Position numbers and translations under genes: made by a program. The notes under the pieces were generated by a model that was not told where the DNA came from, ran no database searches, and saw nothing but the letters and a program-made list of their open reading frames with translations. A stretch of DNA of 64,000 nt from Tillus elongatus. Lineage: Eukaryota; Arthropoda; Insecta; Coleoptera; Cleridae. The number at the start of each line of letters is the position of its first letter. Positions within the stretch are counted from its first letter, which is position 1. The DNA lies in assembly GCA_964006375.1 (NCBI GenBank), contig OZ023267.1:39882721-39946720 (forward strand), written 5' to 3'. This document shows positions 43,448 through 56,337 of the stretch, piece by piece.

Positions 43448-46233
43448 TCACTGCCTACCATGCAAATAACCAGTCATTGCCTTCCTGAAGGATCGCACCG
43501 ATAACTTTTTCATGTCTTCTGGTATATTATTGTACACGCTACAAACATCGTATGAAAAGGATCGCCTGTAAATATTCAATTTATGCTTAGGCACGGACAA
43601 TAAATCCTTCTTTCGTATGTTCACATTATGCACATCCGTGCGGTATCTTATTCTTCTGCACAAGTACCGAGGCAACCCTGACTGAATTATAGAATGGTAA
43701 AAGCAGGCTCTACGTAGTGTCATTCTGTTATTCATGTTCAACCAGCCACTGTCCCTAAGCTCACGCGATATGTGATCATACTTACGCACCCCATAAATGA
43801 ACCGCAAGCACGAGTTTTGCAACTTTTGTATTCTACTCATATACTCGGCATCAAGACACGGATAGTACACCTGCGAGCAATACTCCAGCTGCGATAGGAC
43901 CAGTGAATCACATAGCACAGTTTTCAGTCCACGCGAAAGATACGATCTATGTGGGTACAGTAGCTTTAAACCACCATATCCTCGCTGTAAACATTTGGAA
44001 ACGTGTCTCCGATATCTGAAAGTAGCGTCCATGGTGAGGCCAAGATTCGTAACTTCTTCAAGCAGAGGTATCGGCTCCCCATTGACACTCAGCATTATAT
44101 GCGGCTTTAATCAATACCTGATTTATGACCAAAAACAATTGCTGCAGACTTTTTTGCATTCAAATGCAGTGAGTGATCCAACGATAGTTCACTCACAATC
44201 CTCAAATCATCATTTATCTTGCTGAGTGCCTCACCGAGTCGTGACCTTGGAAATGAATAATAGAGCTGCGTGTCGTCCGCATACATATGTATTGTACAGC
44301 TTTTTATAAATGTTGGAAAAATATGCGTATAAAGGGTAAACAAAAGCGGGCCAAGGATTGAACCCTGGGGTACACCTCTACTCACCCCAATTGCAGCGGA
44401 AACATTGCCACGCAACTCTACATGCTGTGACCTACCAGTGAGGTAACTAGACAGAAGCCCAACGGATTCGCTGCCAATACCAATATAACGCAATATGTCT
44501 ACCAGAACATCGTGCCTTATGGTGTCAAATGCCCTTGTATAATCCAAAAGAATCAATACAGTAAACTTGCCATCATTGCAGGCTTGAAGAATGTCATCAT
44601 TGACCTTGCAGAGGGCTGTTGTACAGCTAAAATTTGGCCTGAAACCAGACTGCACATCCGGCAAAATCTTATTTTCATCAAGGTATTGTCTCAGCTGCAG
44701 GCAAAGGACCTTTTCAAAAATCTTTGATAATATTGGCAGCAGACTAATTGACCTCAAATCCTTGAACTCTGTGGGCTCATTAACCTTCGACAGAGGCGCC
44801 ACTCTAGCACACTTCCACATGTCTGGAAAATACCCAGCTAAAATACAGGAATTAATTATATTAGTTATGTATAGAGTAATACGTGGTGCACATGTTTTTA
44901 ACATTTGAAGACTTATATTATCAATACCACTTGCATTACTTTTGATTTTATCTAAACATTTAGATATGGTTTCTGTGTCTGCCAGAACAAATTGAAAATC
45001 AGCTGGACTTTTCATATGTGCATAATATCTCTTATAATTATCATTTATAGAACCCACAGGAACACTATTCACAAAATAATCATTTAACTTATCTACGTCA
45101 CTCAAGCTATCAGGAATGCCCACCCTAGTCCCTGTACCTTTAATATTCAGTCTATTTAATTCCCTATATAAATCACGCATATTTTTACCTTTCAGTGAAT
45201 ATTCAAAGTATGCCTTTTTTTCTCTAAGTATAGTAGCGCTGGTAAAATTTCTCAGAGCCTTGTAGTAATTCCAGTCCCCCACAGCCAGGGACCCACGATA
45301 TTTTACTTTAGCATTATCCCTCAGCGACATAAGCATTTTTACATTATCCGTTATCCAAGGCTGCGGTGTCCTCGTGATTTTCTTAACTTTATAAGGGGCA
45401 TGCTTGTCAAATAGTCCAGTAATAGTGCTGGTAAATATTGCAATTTTTTGATCAATATCACTCGTGTGGTAAATGCCATCGAGATCAGTGAAAATTGGAT
45501 CCATCATAAATAAGTCATTATTAAAATGCCTGTAATCACGGCTTGTCACGATAACTGGCTTCCTAGCAGCCTTTCTCACGTCTAATATACAATATACCAT
45601 ATCATGATCCGATATCTCAGTCAGCGCAACACCTGATGCCACTACAATACCACTGTCTGATACCAAAATGTGATCCAGTAATGCCCCCTTTCGCGTTGGA
45701 TCCTCTATCATTTGTCTGAAACCAATTTCCTTCAGCGAAACATTATACGCCCGGCTCATGGAATCATCTTTTAGTAAATCAATGTTCGTATCGCCGCAAA
45801 TGATGATGTCATCAGTAAGCAGCAGCGCATTTCCAATTAAATTTTCAAGTTCATCAATGAAGATTTTGTAATTCAATTGATGTTTACGATACAAGGCCGC
45901 AAGAAAAATTCTTTTATCGTTTATATTCAGGCATACACATACCTGCTCTATACTGCTCGTTGTAGAGATCAAATTGTATTTTATGTGATCCCTTACATAA
46001 ATAGCAACACCGGAGCCTCTCCTATCGTAATCCCCCCTCACCAAACGAAATCCATGCACATTCAGAACAGCGGTCGGTGTCTCAGAGTACAACCACGTTT
46101 CGGTGACACACAATATATCAATATCCTCATCCCCTATAAGTCGCTCCACCTCTTCCAAATGCGGCCGCAATGATCGCACATTCAACTCTGCAATTTTTAA
46201 TTTTTTAAGATTCATCGCAAGCTGTATCCCCAA
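43448..46233 (-). pseudogene. Endonuclease-reverse transcriptase (ORF2-type), one frameshift
   Basis: Part one (46233-44107, 708 residues) has an AP-type endonuclease: IAELNVRSLRPHLEEVERLI, DILCVTETWL with the catalytic Glu, IICGDTNIDLL, and ISDHDMVYC with SDH near residue 208. The reverse transcriptase follows: ILLDYTRAFDTIRHDVLVDI with an Asp, SRGVPQGSILGPLLFTLYT, and YADDTQLYY with YADD at 651-654. A shift just after FGHKSGID moves the reading to a second frame (44095-43448, 215 residues) that carries the C-terminal part (GLTMDATFRYRRHVSKCLQR, VLSQLEYCSQVYYP) and a natural stop. The two parts together would be about 925 residues, normal for the family. A single frame disruption means recent loss of function or a sequencing error. 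Confidence 0.9.
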
Positions 46234-46768
46234 AAAGAAAACAATTTATTATTGACCAGTCAAATCACATCAGTCAAAATACACGTACTATAGTTCTCAA
46301 AGTGATAATCATACAGGCCCTGTATAGCAAACAAAAAGAAAATGTGAGAAGAAAAGATAAGAATGTATATGATTAAAAGTGCCTTATTATACACAAATAT
46401 TAACACCAAAATTTAACAATTTAAAAGATGCCGATAAAGTAATATAATATCCAAGGTAACCGTTAAACAATATAAAATTTCGAGTTTAATGTCTACAAGT
46501 ACGCCACTCAAAAAAATAAAGTATTTAAGAATGTACAAATCAATATTAGTCTACAACCGATATCACCCCACGCTATGCCAGCATCCAAAAAAAGTAAATA
46601 AACAAAAGCAAAAGTAAACAAAAATATTATACAAACAAAAACTGTAAATTCCACAAAAGTTATCAAGATAATATAAAACAATGCCTATGCAAAAACACAC
46701 CTAAATAAATTCAAGATAACAGCCGTGCGTCTACAGATTACTTCTGTTTCAGTTCAGGTCAATGTATT

Positions 46769-46782
<14 letters not shown>

Positions 46783-46856
<74 letters not shown>
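46783..46856. repeat. (TA)n array preceded by (ATT)n
   Basis: (ATT)n at 46765-46783, then 74 bp of TA. Confidence 0.95.
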
Positions 46857-46858
<2 letters not shown>

Positions 46859-48061
46859 ACCTGTGAAGTATTTTACTGCCCTTTTGCCTGGTAGTACAGC
46901 AAATAGCATTAATCCACTTAATACCGTTATTAAAGTACCTGACATAATAAGATAAATTAGACTTGAAAGAAAATCCCTAGAAATTTTATGTCTATCATTT
47001 TTTCTTAATAAGAAGGTTATAAAGTTAATGGGGTTAAAAGTTAAAACCTTTAACTAATCACCCTGTACCGTCAGTAAACCTTGCTAACATTCTTGGAACA
47101 TTCTAGTTAAATAAGTAATAATTTTCTGACTGTAGTTAGAAAAGAATTAAATCCTCATGTAGGGCTCTAATGGCTCTGACGACATAGTGGGTTCTAGTTT
47201 ATAAAATGAAAAATACTATTCAAATGCGTTAAAGTCCTACCTCCCCCCTATTGGTTGTAAACAATAATAAATAGCAAAGGGGGTGTGTTGTTTCCCTTAA
47301 TTTTTTTAAACAATAATGTTTGATTATGAAAAATAAAACAGCTTTACGCGTTTATTCACTTTATCAATAAATCTTTACTATGTCTACGTAAGTTTATTTG
47401 CATTTTCTAAAGAGATTATCGCCGATGAGAAGCGGGTACATCAATATTTATACACTGCAGTAAGTGCACTGGAGAATCTAGAAACATGCACTCTACTAGA
47501 ATATGAGGTGCTGCTGCAATGAATGAAGAATTAAATTGGACTGTTGCCGACCTAAGTGTATATATAGTTCCAGTGGGCGATTTGGCAACCTGAGGATATT
47601 CGCCATGGAAAAAAGAACATGGTGATTGTAACAGATGGACAATTCCTAAATGTGGCTTTGTAAAAATATTAATGCACGACATCCCATAGAATGTTACAGG
47701 GGTTAATTGTTTACACAAATCGTATTATAAAATCAACTTAAAATTATTCCCACTATTGAAGCTTTGGAACCTGTGGTGAGCATGAATAAGTATTTTCCTA
47801 GAGAAATACAATTATTCATTTACACAATTACTGTCTTCAATTTCACCTTATTAGAGGACAAGGAACTAAGTTAATTTATCTGCTGATAAAAAACCCGCTG
47901 ACGAAACGGTATCTAGGTTAAAATGATGCTGTGGTGAATTCTTAGATAGCCTACTTTGTCTTAAATATAACAAAGTTAATTTATTGCATTCCTCTTAACT
48001 TTCTCTAAGCAAATCTTTGTGGAAAACATTTGCTTTTAGAGAGACTACGATTTATACTATT

Positions 48062-48064
<3 letters not shown>
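46857..48064. other. No recognisable gene
   Basis: AT-rich. A 100-residue reverse frame at 47416-47718 is unlike any family I know. Confidence 0.5.

Positions 48065-48137
<73 letters not shown>
48065..48137. repeat. (TA)n array
   Basis: 73 bp of pure TA. Confidence 0.95.
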
Positions 48138-48140
<3 letters not shown>

Positions 48141-48220
48141 AATGTTGCACTACACTGTAATCACTTTTAAACAAACACGTTTATTTGTTTGCTGTACTTT
48201 CTGTGATTTTTTATTTGTTT

Positions 48221-48265
48221 ACGTGGACTGCAGTTTCGAACCTTCCTGGTTTATCATCAGCACGC
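48221..48265 (-). ncRNA. Hammerhead-ribozyme-like motif with canonical core
   Basis: On the - strand: CUGAUGA (48260-48254), a stem II of AACC/GGUU closing an AGGAA loop, GAAAC (48237-48233), UGCA, and GUC (48228-48226). ACUGCAGU forms a 3-bp stem III with a 2-nt loop. The flanks CGTG (48264-48261 on the - strand) and CACG (48225-48222) are complementary and form stem I, which is independent support. Predicted cleavage follows the C of GUC. One caveat is two extra bases (UA) between the core and stem II. It lies 120 bp upstream of, and antisense to, a Penelope-like RT fragment. Confidence 0.55.
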
Positions 48266-48380
48266 TACCGACTCTGATCGTTCCTGTGTGTTCTATTTCT
48301 AAGGTTGTACGTGACGCCTGCGTGTTCTGTTTCTATTGGTCGGTTTACATTGCTTTGATTGACTACCACTATCAAGTATT

Positions 48381-48950
<570 letters not shown>

Positions 48951-49151
48951 ACAACAGAAACAAACACAAAATACACAACATTCAGTTATAACCACCACAT
49001 CAAGAAAAATAACTCAAACAATATGGCTTAAAAATAAGCTACAAAACCAATAACAAAATAATAAACAAAATAAATAAAAAAACATGAACACCACCCACAT
49101 AAATTAAGCATAATATATGAAATATAATGTAACACAAATAAAAGTATACAT

Positions 49152-50152
<1,001 letters not shown>

Positions 50153-50407
50153 ACTTCACCTGTACCGACGAGTAGTGCTCAACTGGTTGACACGCAGAAG
50201 CAGATTGAACTTCATCAACGTCGCCAACAGGAACAAATTATAGCTCAGCAACAGCAAAAACTACAGGAATTGCAGGGACAAATCGCTACACAATATGCCG
50301 CAGGACCTCAGGCACTTATGTTCTTGCCTTTCCTGGAACAGATGCGGGCAGGACTTCAACCAGGAGCTATGCCTCCAGGAGTCCCTAAATCAGCTCTAGC
50401 TAATCAT
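50153..50407 (+). CDS. Sox102F: SoxD transcription factor, internal exon (coiled-coil region)
   Basis: Bounded by a pyrimidine tract and AG (50151-50152) and by GTAAGT (50408-50413). It is 255 nt, exactly 85 codons, phase 0 at both ends. It encodes TSPVPTSSAQLVDTQKQIEL, then a Gln-rich helix (HQRRQQEQIIAQQQQKLQEL) with heptad spacing, typical of the leucine-zipper/Q-box dimerisation region of SoxD proteins, then LMFLPFLEQMRAGLQPGAMP. SoxD proteins dimerise through this region and have no transactivation domain of their own. The exon is clearly less AT-rich than its introns. The intron that follows (50408-54309) contains a mariner-type element and Penelope debris. I matched it to Sox102F through the HMG exon downstream. 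Confidence 0.88.
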
Positions 50408-50569
50408 GTAAGTACAACATTATTATATGTAACGCGGTATGCTTCATATCTAATAAATTTTCACACATACAAAAATAATTAGATATTCTTAAACAACTGT
50501 GTTAAGATATATACGAACCACCTTGTATTACACATGTCTGACTCTGTTCTGGGCAAGGGCATAGATACG

Positions 50570-51260
50570 TTTTAGCGAATTTTCGTAGAAAAATTTCACC
50601 AATGGGAAGATCGAGACTTGAATTTTTGAAAAAATGTCAAACGAGCGCGAACTAGGACTTCTGGGACCCATATGCGGAGTCAGTTCTAATTTTCACGTGT
50701 TTATGTTTGTCTGTAACATTTAATTGACTTTGTTTACGCCACACAATATATTAGTTTCGTGGCCTCCAGTGGCACCGAAACGGTTTCATTAAAGGCTTAT
50801 AACTTTTTTTAACTTAAGGAATCTGGGTATTGTATATAAGACATCTTTTATTAGAGAAACCGGATTATCAAATTTGGTTACTACAGCTTTGTTATTATCG
50901 GAGATACAAAAATTTTCCGAAAGAAAAATTAAAATTTTCTCGGAAAACTATTTTTTTCCTGACCAACGAACCTTACAAGCCATTTACGACAAGAATGTAC
51001 TTGCAAAATTTCATCATCAGTCGGCCTATTATCACTTCCACATCGTCAATACGTGTCACAACATATAGAAAAAATGATTTTGGGAAGAATTTTTTTGTCT
51101 GTCGGTCTGTATGTCTGTCTGTTTGTAGCCAGGATAACTTTAGAACGAATTGAGATATCGTCTTCAAATTTGATATACAGTTAGCACCCGACAAGCGAAC
51201 GGTTCAGATTGTTTTCGAGGAAAATCGCTCCGAGGGGTAGGAGATGAATGGGGGGAATTT
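50570..51260 (+). repeat. Degenerate composite-repeat segment and CTGTCTGT repeat
   Basis: 50570-50720 matches the left flank of the (TA)n repeat without the array; 50880-51010 matches 'gaccaacgaacc' segments; 51050-51250 is a copy of the repeat found three times at the window start. Confidence 0.65.
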
Positions 51261-51615
51261 TCCTTACCTAAAGGTAGATATGGCATAGAATTGAAGTATA
51301 ATAACAACGTGGCTAAATATAGGGTGGCGCATTGAAAACGAAACAAACCGATTTGCGTCCAGAGAATTTTTTTGAGAAACGCTGAAACACGTCAATTTTA
51401 ATATTGAGGGGGACATGTTTTGACATAAAACTCAACTTTGTCACATCAACCCCTTAAAGGTGGTGATAACAACCCTTATATTTTATAGGGGGCACGGGTC
51501 GAGTGTTACATTATTTGAAAGCTCTTTCTTTTATAAATTCAGCACACTATTTTTTTTATAAGTTTTATCAACTCGTTTAAAAATTATTCACAGTTGAAGA
51601 TGCAAAAACGCATTT

Positions 51616-51716
51616 CACTCATTCCGATAAGAAATGTGCTGATAGTCAATGTTTTGTTGGTTTGTAAACAAAAAATTGACTATCTGAACATTTCTTATCG
51701 GAATGAGAGAAATGAG
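51616..51716. repeat. Perfect-looking hairpin adjoining the left inverted repeat
   Basis: 'cattccgataagaaatgt' and 'gatagtcaat' are followed after a short loop by 'attgactatc' and 'acatttcttatcggaatg'. Arms are about 45 bp. Confidence 0.8.
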
Positions 51717-51780
51717 GTTTATTATTTCAGTTTATCGGTCGGTTTGATACTTGATAGTTTTACCGAAAATTAATTTCACA

Positions 51781-52833
51781 ATGGTGTATTCTGTAGAAGA
51801 AAGAGTTAAAATAATTATTCTTTTTTTTTTTCAAAAACGATGACTGTGCCAACCGTACCGTAAATGTGTTTAATAAACGACATCCGAACAGACATGTTAA
51901 CAGAAAATACATTTTGGAGTTAGTTGCAAAGTTTCGACAAAGTGGTTCAGTAGCCAACAAAAAACGGGATCCTGAACGTGAATTTCCGGTTAGAAATGAG
52001 ACTACTGAGATTGAAGTTTTACGAAAAATTGCTGCACACCCAACTTTGAGCACGACAAAATTGGCCACTGTTTCAAACATCAAAAGAAGAACTATTCAGC
52101 GAATATTAAAGCATCATAAATTTCACCCGTATAAAATTCATCTTGTACAACACCTGAATGAAGATGATTTTGATCGGCGGCTGGAGTTTAGTGAAGTTAT
52201 GACTGCACGAATAACTGATAACGGGAACTTTCTGTTCAATATCTGTTTTTCAGACGAGTGTACGTTTTTATTAAACTCTACACTCAATCGTCATAATTGT
52301 CGTTATTGGGCAGATAATAATCCAAGAAATTCCACACTCCACAGAAATTGAATGTCTGGACTGGAATTTTTGGAGACCGTTTAATCGGGCCAATTTTTGT
52401 TGATGGTAATTTGAGTGGCGAAACGTATTTGGAGTTACTAGAAGATATCGTTTACCCTCTACTAATTGACATTGTTGAAAATGATGATCGCTATCAAGAA
52501 AATCAATTAGTGTTTCAACAAGATGGAGCTCCTCCGCATTTTTCACAACGTGTTAGGGAGTTTTTGAATATAATTTCCAGAGCAATAGATTGGGTGTAGA
52601 GGTGCTATTGAGTGGCCCCCTAGATCACCGGATTTAACTCCTTTAGTCTTCTTTCTATGGGGACATTTAAAGAGTATAATTTTCGCAACAGAACCGGAGC
52701 CTCTGGAAGAATTACGACGACGCATTGTTGAAGAATGCCGTCTAATAACTCCACAAATGCTCCAGAATGTAGAGCTCGTTTTGAACAAAATTTGTACTTT
52801 TGTATGGAAGCTGATGGTCAACAATTTGAACAC
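51781..52833 (+). pseudogene. Tc1/mariner-type transposase, disrupted
   Basis: Begins MVYSVEERVKIII; a T-run at about 51822-51833 breaks the frame. It resumes as VFNKRHPNRHVNRKYILELV (helix-turn-helix), GSVANKKR and TTKLATVSNIKRRTIQRILK (second helix-turn-helix). The catalytic domain has ICFSDECTFLLN (first Asp), VWTGIFGDRLIGPIFVDGNL, VFQQDGAPPHFS (second Asp) and IEWPPRSPDLTPLVFFLWG. The third catalytic Asp, normally in TPxDFFLWG, is Val (GTC at 52646-52648). Further frame changes near 52350 and 52595. Inactive. Confidence 0.9.
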
Positions 52834-53259
52834 TTAACTGAATAAACATTTTTGAACGTTTGGTTTTGTTTTTTGGTTTTTTTTACGAAAAATTGACTAT
52901 TTAGTGCATTTCTTATCACAATTAATGAAATACGTTCTTGCAACCCCAACTGTGAAATTTTTTTAAACAAGTTGATAAAACTTCCAAAAAAATTAGTGTG
53001 CTGAATTCAGAAAAGAAAGAGCTTTAAAATGATGTAATACTTGACCCATGTTCCCTATCTAAAATATAAGGGTTGTTATCACCACCCTTAAGGGGTTGAT
53101 GTGAGAAAGTTGAGTTTTATGTCAAAACATGTCCCCCTCAATATTAAAATTGACGTGTTTTAGCGTTTCTTAAAGAAAAATTGATCTGAACGCAAATCGG
53201 TCTGTTTAGTTTTCAATGCGCCACCCTGTATAACAGATAGTTGTTTGCTTAGTGGAGCA

Positions 53260-53600
53260 CTTAATTAATAGATACAGAACAAAGAAAATGTTAGCGGAAT
53301 CCAGGATATTCATAAGAGATAAAGTTGACAAAAAATGTGTCTGCTAATCATTTAAACCGCAAATTTCGAGTGGTCTCGAGAGGATTTTTAAGAAAGCTGA
53401 TTTGCAGCTAAATTTTTCAAAAAAAAGATTTTTTTATCGAATATATATAAGTTGTAAAGATTGTAATCTTAAATGCATCGGGAAAACTAAAAGAAACATT
53501 GAAACCAGATTTAAGGAAAAATCTGGAACAGCTGATATACAGTACTATGGACAAATCATGTGGCCCAGCATATTTGAAATACTCACCACATAGATAAAGA
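53260..53600 (+). pseudogene. Penelope-like element GIY-YIG endonuclease fragment
   Basis: The + strand (53402-53593) reads FFYRIYISCKDCNLKCIGKT, then KRNIETRFKEK. Penelope-like elements carry GIY-YIG endonucleases with a CCHH-type zinc finger and a sequence of the form GVYKxxCxDCxxxYIGxTxRxxxxRxxEH. Here the YIY, the CKDC pair, the IGKT and the Arg are visible, while the Tyr of YIG is changed (CIG). Upstream frames are broken. A hammerhead-like motif on the same strand lies 340 bp downstream. Confidence 0.7.
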
Positions 53601-53932
53601 AAACATAAGAATTCTCAAAAAAAGTTAGACAACCGATGAAATTAGACGCATATGAAAGTATTTGTACCTCTAAGAGGATAAACAACAAAGTTTGTTTGAA
53701 CTGAGTCCTGCCACTTCTTAATAGTTCACTGTTCTCACTGTCTCTGATAAAAAAAATCCGACAATGCGTGGAAACAAGTATAATGGAACTTGTAAATGGA
53801 CTTTCGGTCATAAAAATAATATATAAACGTGAAAGGTTTGTTTGTGATTCCTCTATCAAGGGGGCGGTTTTTTACCTGACACCTAATATATACACAATGT
53901 TTAGTAGTTAAGAGTTTGTAATTGTTCAACCT

Positions 53933-53968
53933 TTGATGACGCTAAGTTTGTTAGTGAAACCGATCGTC
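53933..53968 (+). ncRNA. Hammerhead-like motif downstream of the Penelope endonuclease fragment
   Basis: TTGATGA (53933-53939), stem II GCTAAG/GTTAGT, GAAAC (53956-53960), CGATC, GTC (53966-53968). The flanks CCT before and AGG after can pair as a 3-bp stem I. As in the 40-kb copies, the first core base is U instead of C. Confidence 0.45.
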
Positions 53969-54148
53969 AGGCCTTTAAAAATGTGTTGTGATCTGGATTA
54001 TCCAAGTGTACTTATAACGCTGACACGTAAACTTTACTGATTGAAATAAAAACTCAACATTATTATTTCAAATGTCATATCACAGTTTTCGTCTGTCTAA
54101 TACAACAGGCGACTTTAAATGAACATATGCGAGATAGCTTTGGGCTTA

Positions 54149-54150
<2 letters not shown>

Positions 54151-54229
<79 letters not shown>

Positions 54230-54242
54230 GTGTGTGTGTGTA
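54151..54242. repeat. (TA)n then (TG)n array in a SoxD intron
   Basis: 75 bp of TA followed by (TG)n; it ends about 60 bp before the 54310 exon. Confidence 0.95.
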
Positions 54243-54309
54243 TGTGCGGTAATAATATATAATACAAGCTAATAAAAAACAAAATCTAAATTTTATACTT
54301 GTCTTCCAG

Positions 54310-54820
54310 ATGCTTCCTCCCCATCAAGTACCCAGTTGGAATTTAGCAACCGCACACTTGGCACACATGACAGCCTCGGCAGCTACCGCAGCACAATCAG
54401 AAAAACGATCTCCACCCCCTCCTTTACGAACCCCAACTCCACCACCACCACCAGCAGACCCTGATGCTCCCCTCAACCTCACTAAACCGAAATCAACGGG
54501 TTCTGGATCTCCAGGTTCGAGTCCACCTCTCAACCTTCATCATATTCCCGATCAACCAGTTGCTGCGACTGCTCCGAAACTACTACCCCCCAGCCTGGTG
54601 ATGCCCAGGCCATTCCTGCCTTACGCTGGCTTGCCACCACAGTTCACTTTGCCCCCCACCGGTGACAGAGGGAAACAAGGAAAAGATGGGATGGGGAATG
54701 ATAAACAGCCGCATTTTCCTCCCATGCACATGTATGGGCTTCCTGCTCCTCCGCATATGGGATCAAGGCAGAAAGAGGAAGCTATGAAGGAGGAAACTGA
54801 TTTTATGGCAGCGTATCACA
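54310..54820 (+). CDS. Sox102F: SoxD transcription factor, internal exon (Pro/Ser-rich linker)
   Basis: Acceptor 'gtcttccag' ends at 54309; donor GTGAGT at 54821-54826. It is 511 nt: 170 codons plus one base, entering in phase 0 from the 50407 exon and leaving in phase 1. It encodes MLPPHQVPSWNLATAHLAHM, a Pro-rich run (PPPPLRTPTPPPPPADPDAP), then LNLTKPKS, a motif like the PLNLS segments of vertebrate SOX5/6 that mediate corepressor contacts in other families, then a Pro-rich region and KEEAMKEETDFMAAYH. The intron placement fits the downstream exon: the single A joins TA to make ATA. The reading frame continues 7 codons past the donor to a stop, so read-through would truncate the protein. 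Confidence 0.9.
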
Positions 54821-55339
54821 GTGAGTATGCGTATAAAGTATGACATAATATACTGTGCCCATATAGTATTAAGTAGACTCAATGTTTCAAAAACGACTTG
54901 ATTGGTTTGGATGCAAATTTGCACTTGAGGATGTCAATTATGACAAATTAAATATTAACCTCAGGTGTGTTGTCAGGTTGACCGTTTTTTATCAGTCGAT
55001 ACCAGCATTGTTTTTAGAATGAAAGCTCCCGAAGACAAGGTACAAAATAATTTATTACCGGAGCTATTTAATAAAGTTTTTAAATAATTCGTTACCATGT
55101 GCTTCTGTGAAGAATAATAAAATACAAGTTTGAAACTAACTTTTTTCTACGATAATAATGTCAAATTACGATTACGCATGTTTTCCTCCATCTACATCTC
55201 AATGTATTGGAAATACTTAACATCCAGACGTATTGTAATTGCTTAAAAAACAAGACAAGACAATGTTTCTTGCTCATTTGGAAAGTACATCAAATTTGTT
55301 AGACTATAAAGCAAGTTGCAATAGCAAATGGGTATTCTT

Positions 55340-55990
55340 CAGAAGATTAAAGACCTTTCTGTCTGTTTGTGGCCACGATAACTTTAGAACGAATTGGGAT
55401 ATCGTCTTCAAATTTAATACACAGTTAACACTCGATGAACGAACGGTTCGGATTGTTTTTGGGCAAAATCGCTTTAGGCGGTAGGAGATGAATGGGGGAC
55501 GATTTGGTGAAAATTGACTTTTTTTTCGTTAAAGCTCGAGTAATATAACGTTTTAGGGTTACGTTAGGTTATTAGAAAACTTTCAATTTCATCAAACATA
55601 TGGTGTTCTGTGCTGAATAAATTAGGGGTTGAATGTGTGAGGGTGGAATACCGGTAACAGAAATTTCTAAATTTTTCTTTTGCTTAAACGGAGTAAAAAG
55701 TCTCAAAACATATAAAGAACTTGATTATGGAACGAATTTGTTTTGTCTGTCGCTCAATCGGTGTGTTGGCCTGAACGTCTGTCTGTTGGTAGGCGTAATA
55801 ACTTTCGATCGAATTGAGATATCATCTTCAAATTTGGTGTCCAGTTAGCACCCGAAGAAGGAACGCTTCGAATTGTTTTTTGGGTAACATCGCTTCATAG
55901 GGTAGGGGATAAATGAGGGGTGATTTGGTGCAAATTGACATATTTTCGTTAAAACTCGAGTCATATAACCTTTCAGAAGTTTATGGGTAC
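55340..55990 (+). repeat. CTGTCTGT-type interspersed repeat in the last SoxD intron
   Basis: Two copies of the repeat seen at 1-1160 ('gaattgggatatcgtcttca', 'gaattgagatatcatcttca'). Confidence 0.75.
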
Positions 55991-56337
55991 TGGAATACGA
56001 ATATTTTCTTTGTGGTCAAGTAATGGATCCTAATTTTTTTCATAAGGATGCCTTTCTAAGGAGAATAGATTATCATAGCTATGTGGAAGTTAATATTCAA
56101 TTTGAAGCACTATTTTTTATTACTACATATTACTACTTATTTATAAATCGTCTAATAGAACAAAATAAGTCATTATTTAATTCGTTATAATTGTGACCGC
56201 TGCATGCAAATTTTTATCGAAAGTAAGCCGTTCTTATTGAAACATTGAATTTATTTAAGGCCTTATAGATACAATGAATGTAAATTTAATTATGATTAGA
56301 AAACAAGCCATACCTTCAAAACTTTTTTTATTTTCAG

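Larger units (their letters stand above)
43042..46780 (-). mobile_element. Nearly full-length non-LTR retrotransposon
   Basis: Runs on the - strand from a 5' region (46234-46780) through a large ORF (46233-43448) and a 3' UTR (43447-43042) that ends with AATAAA and an (AT)n tail. The 5' boundary is not clear; (ATT)n and (TA)n arrays lie at 46765-46856. Endonuclease-RT architecture with NVRSL near the start suggests the CR1/jockey group, but I cannot be exact. Confidence 0.8.
51320..53228 (+). mobile_element. Tc1/mariner-type element with about 340-bp inverted repeats
   Basis: Left end AGGGTGGCGCATTGAAAAC (from 51321), right end inverted CAGGGTGGCGCATTGAAAAC. The inverted repeat continues for about 340 bp on each side (51320-51660 and about 52875-53228), with segments such as 'caaatcggt', 'catgttttgacataaaactc' and 'cagcacact'. 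TA is duplicated at 51318-51319 and 53229-53230. Length 1909 bp. It lies in a SoxD intron, same strand. Next to the left arm is an extra hairpin (51616-51716). Confidence 0.85.

Noticed and set aside
43300..43488. Basic KRKRKR protein
   Set aside because: Translation of a purine simple repeat in the 3' UTR of the non-LTR element.
47885..47925. Another hammerhead core (CTGCTGATAAAAAACC … GACGAAACGGTATC)
   Set aside because: Has CUGAUAA and GAAAC-like pieces, but I could not draw a stem II between them.
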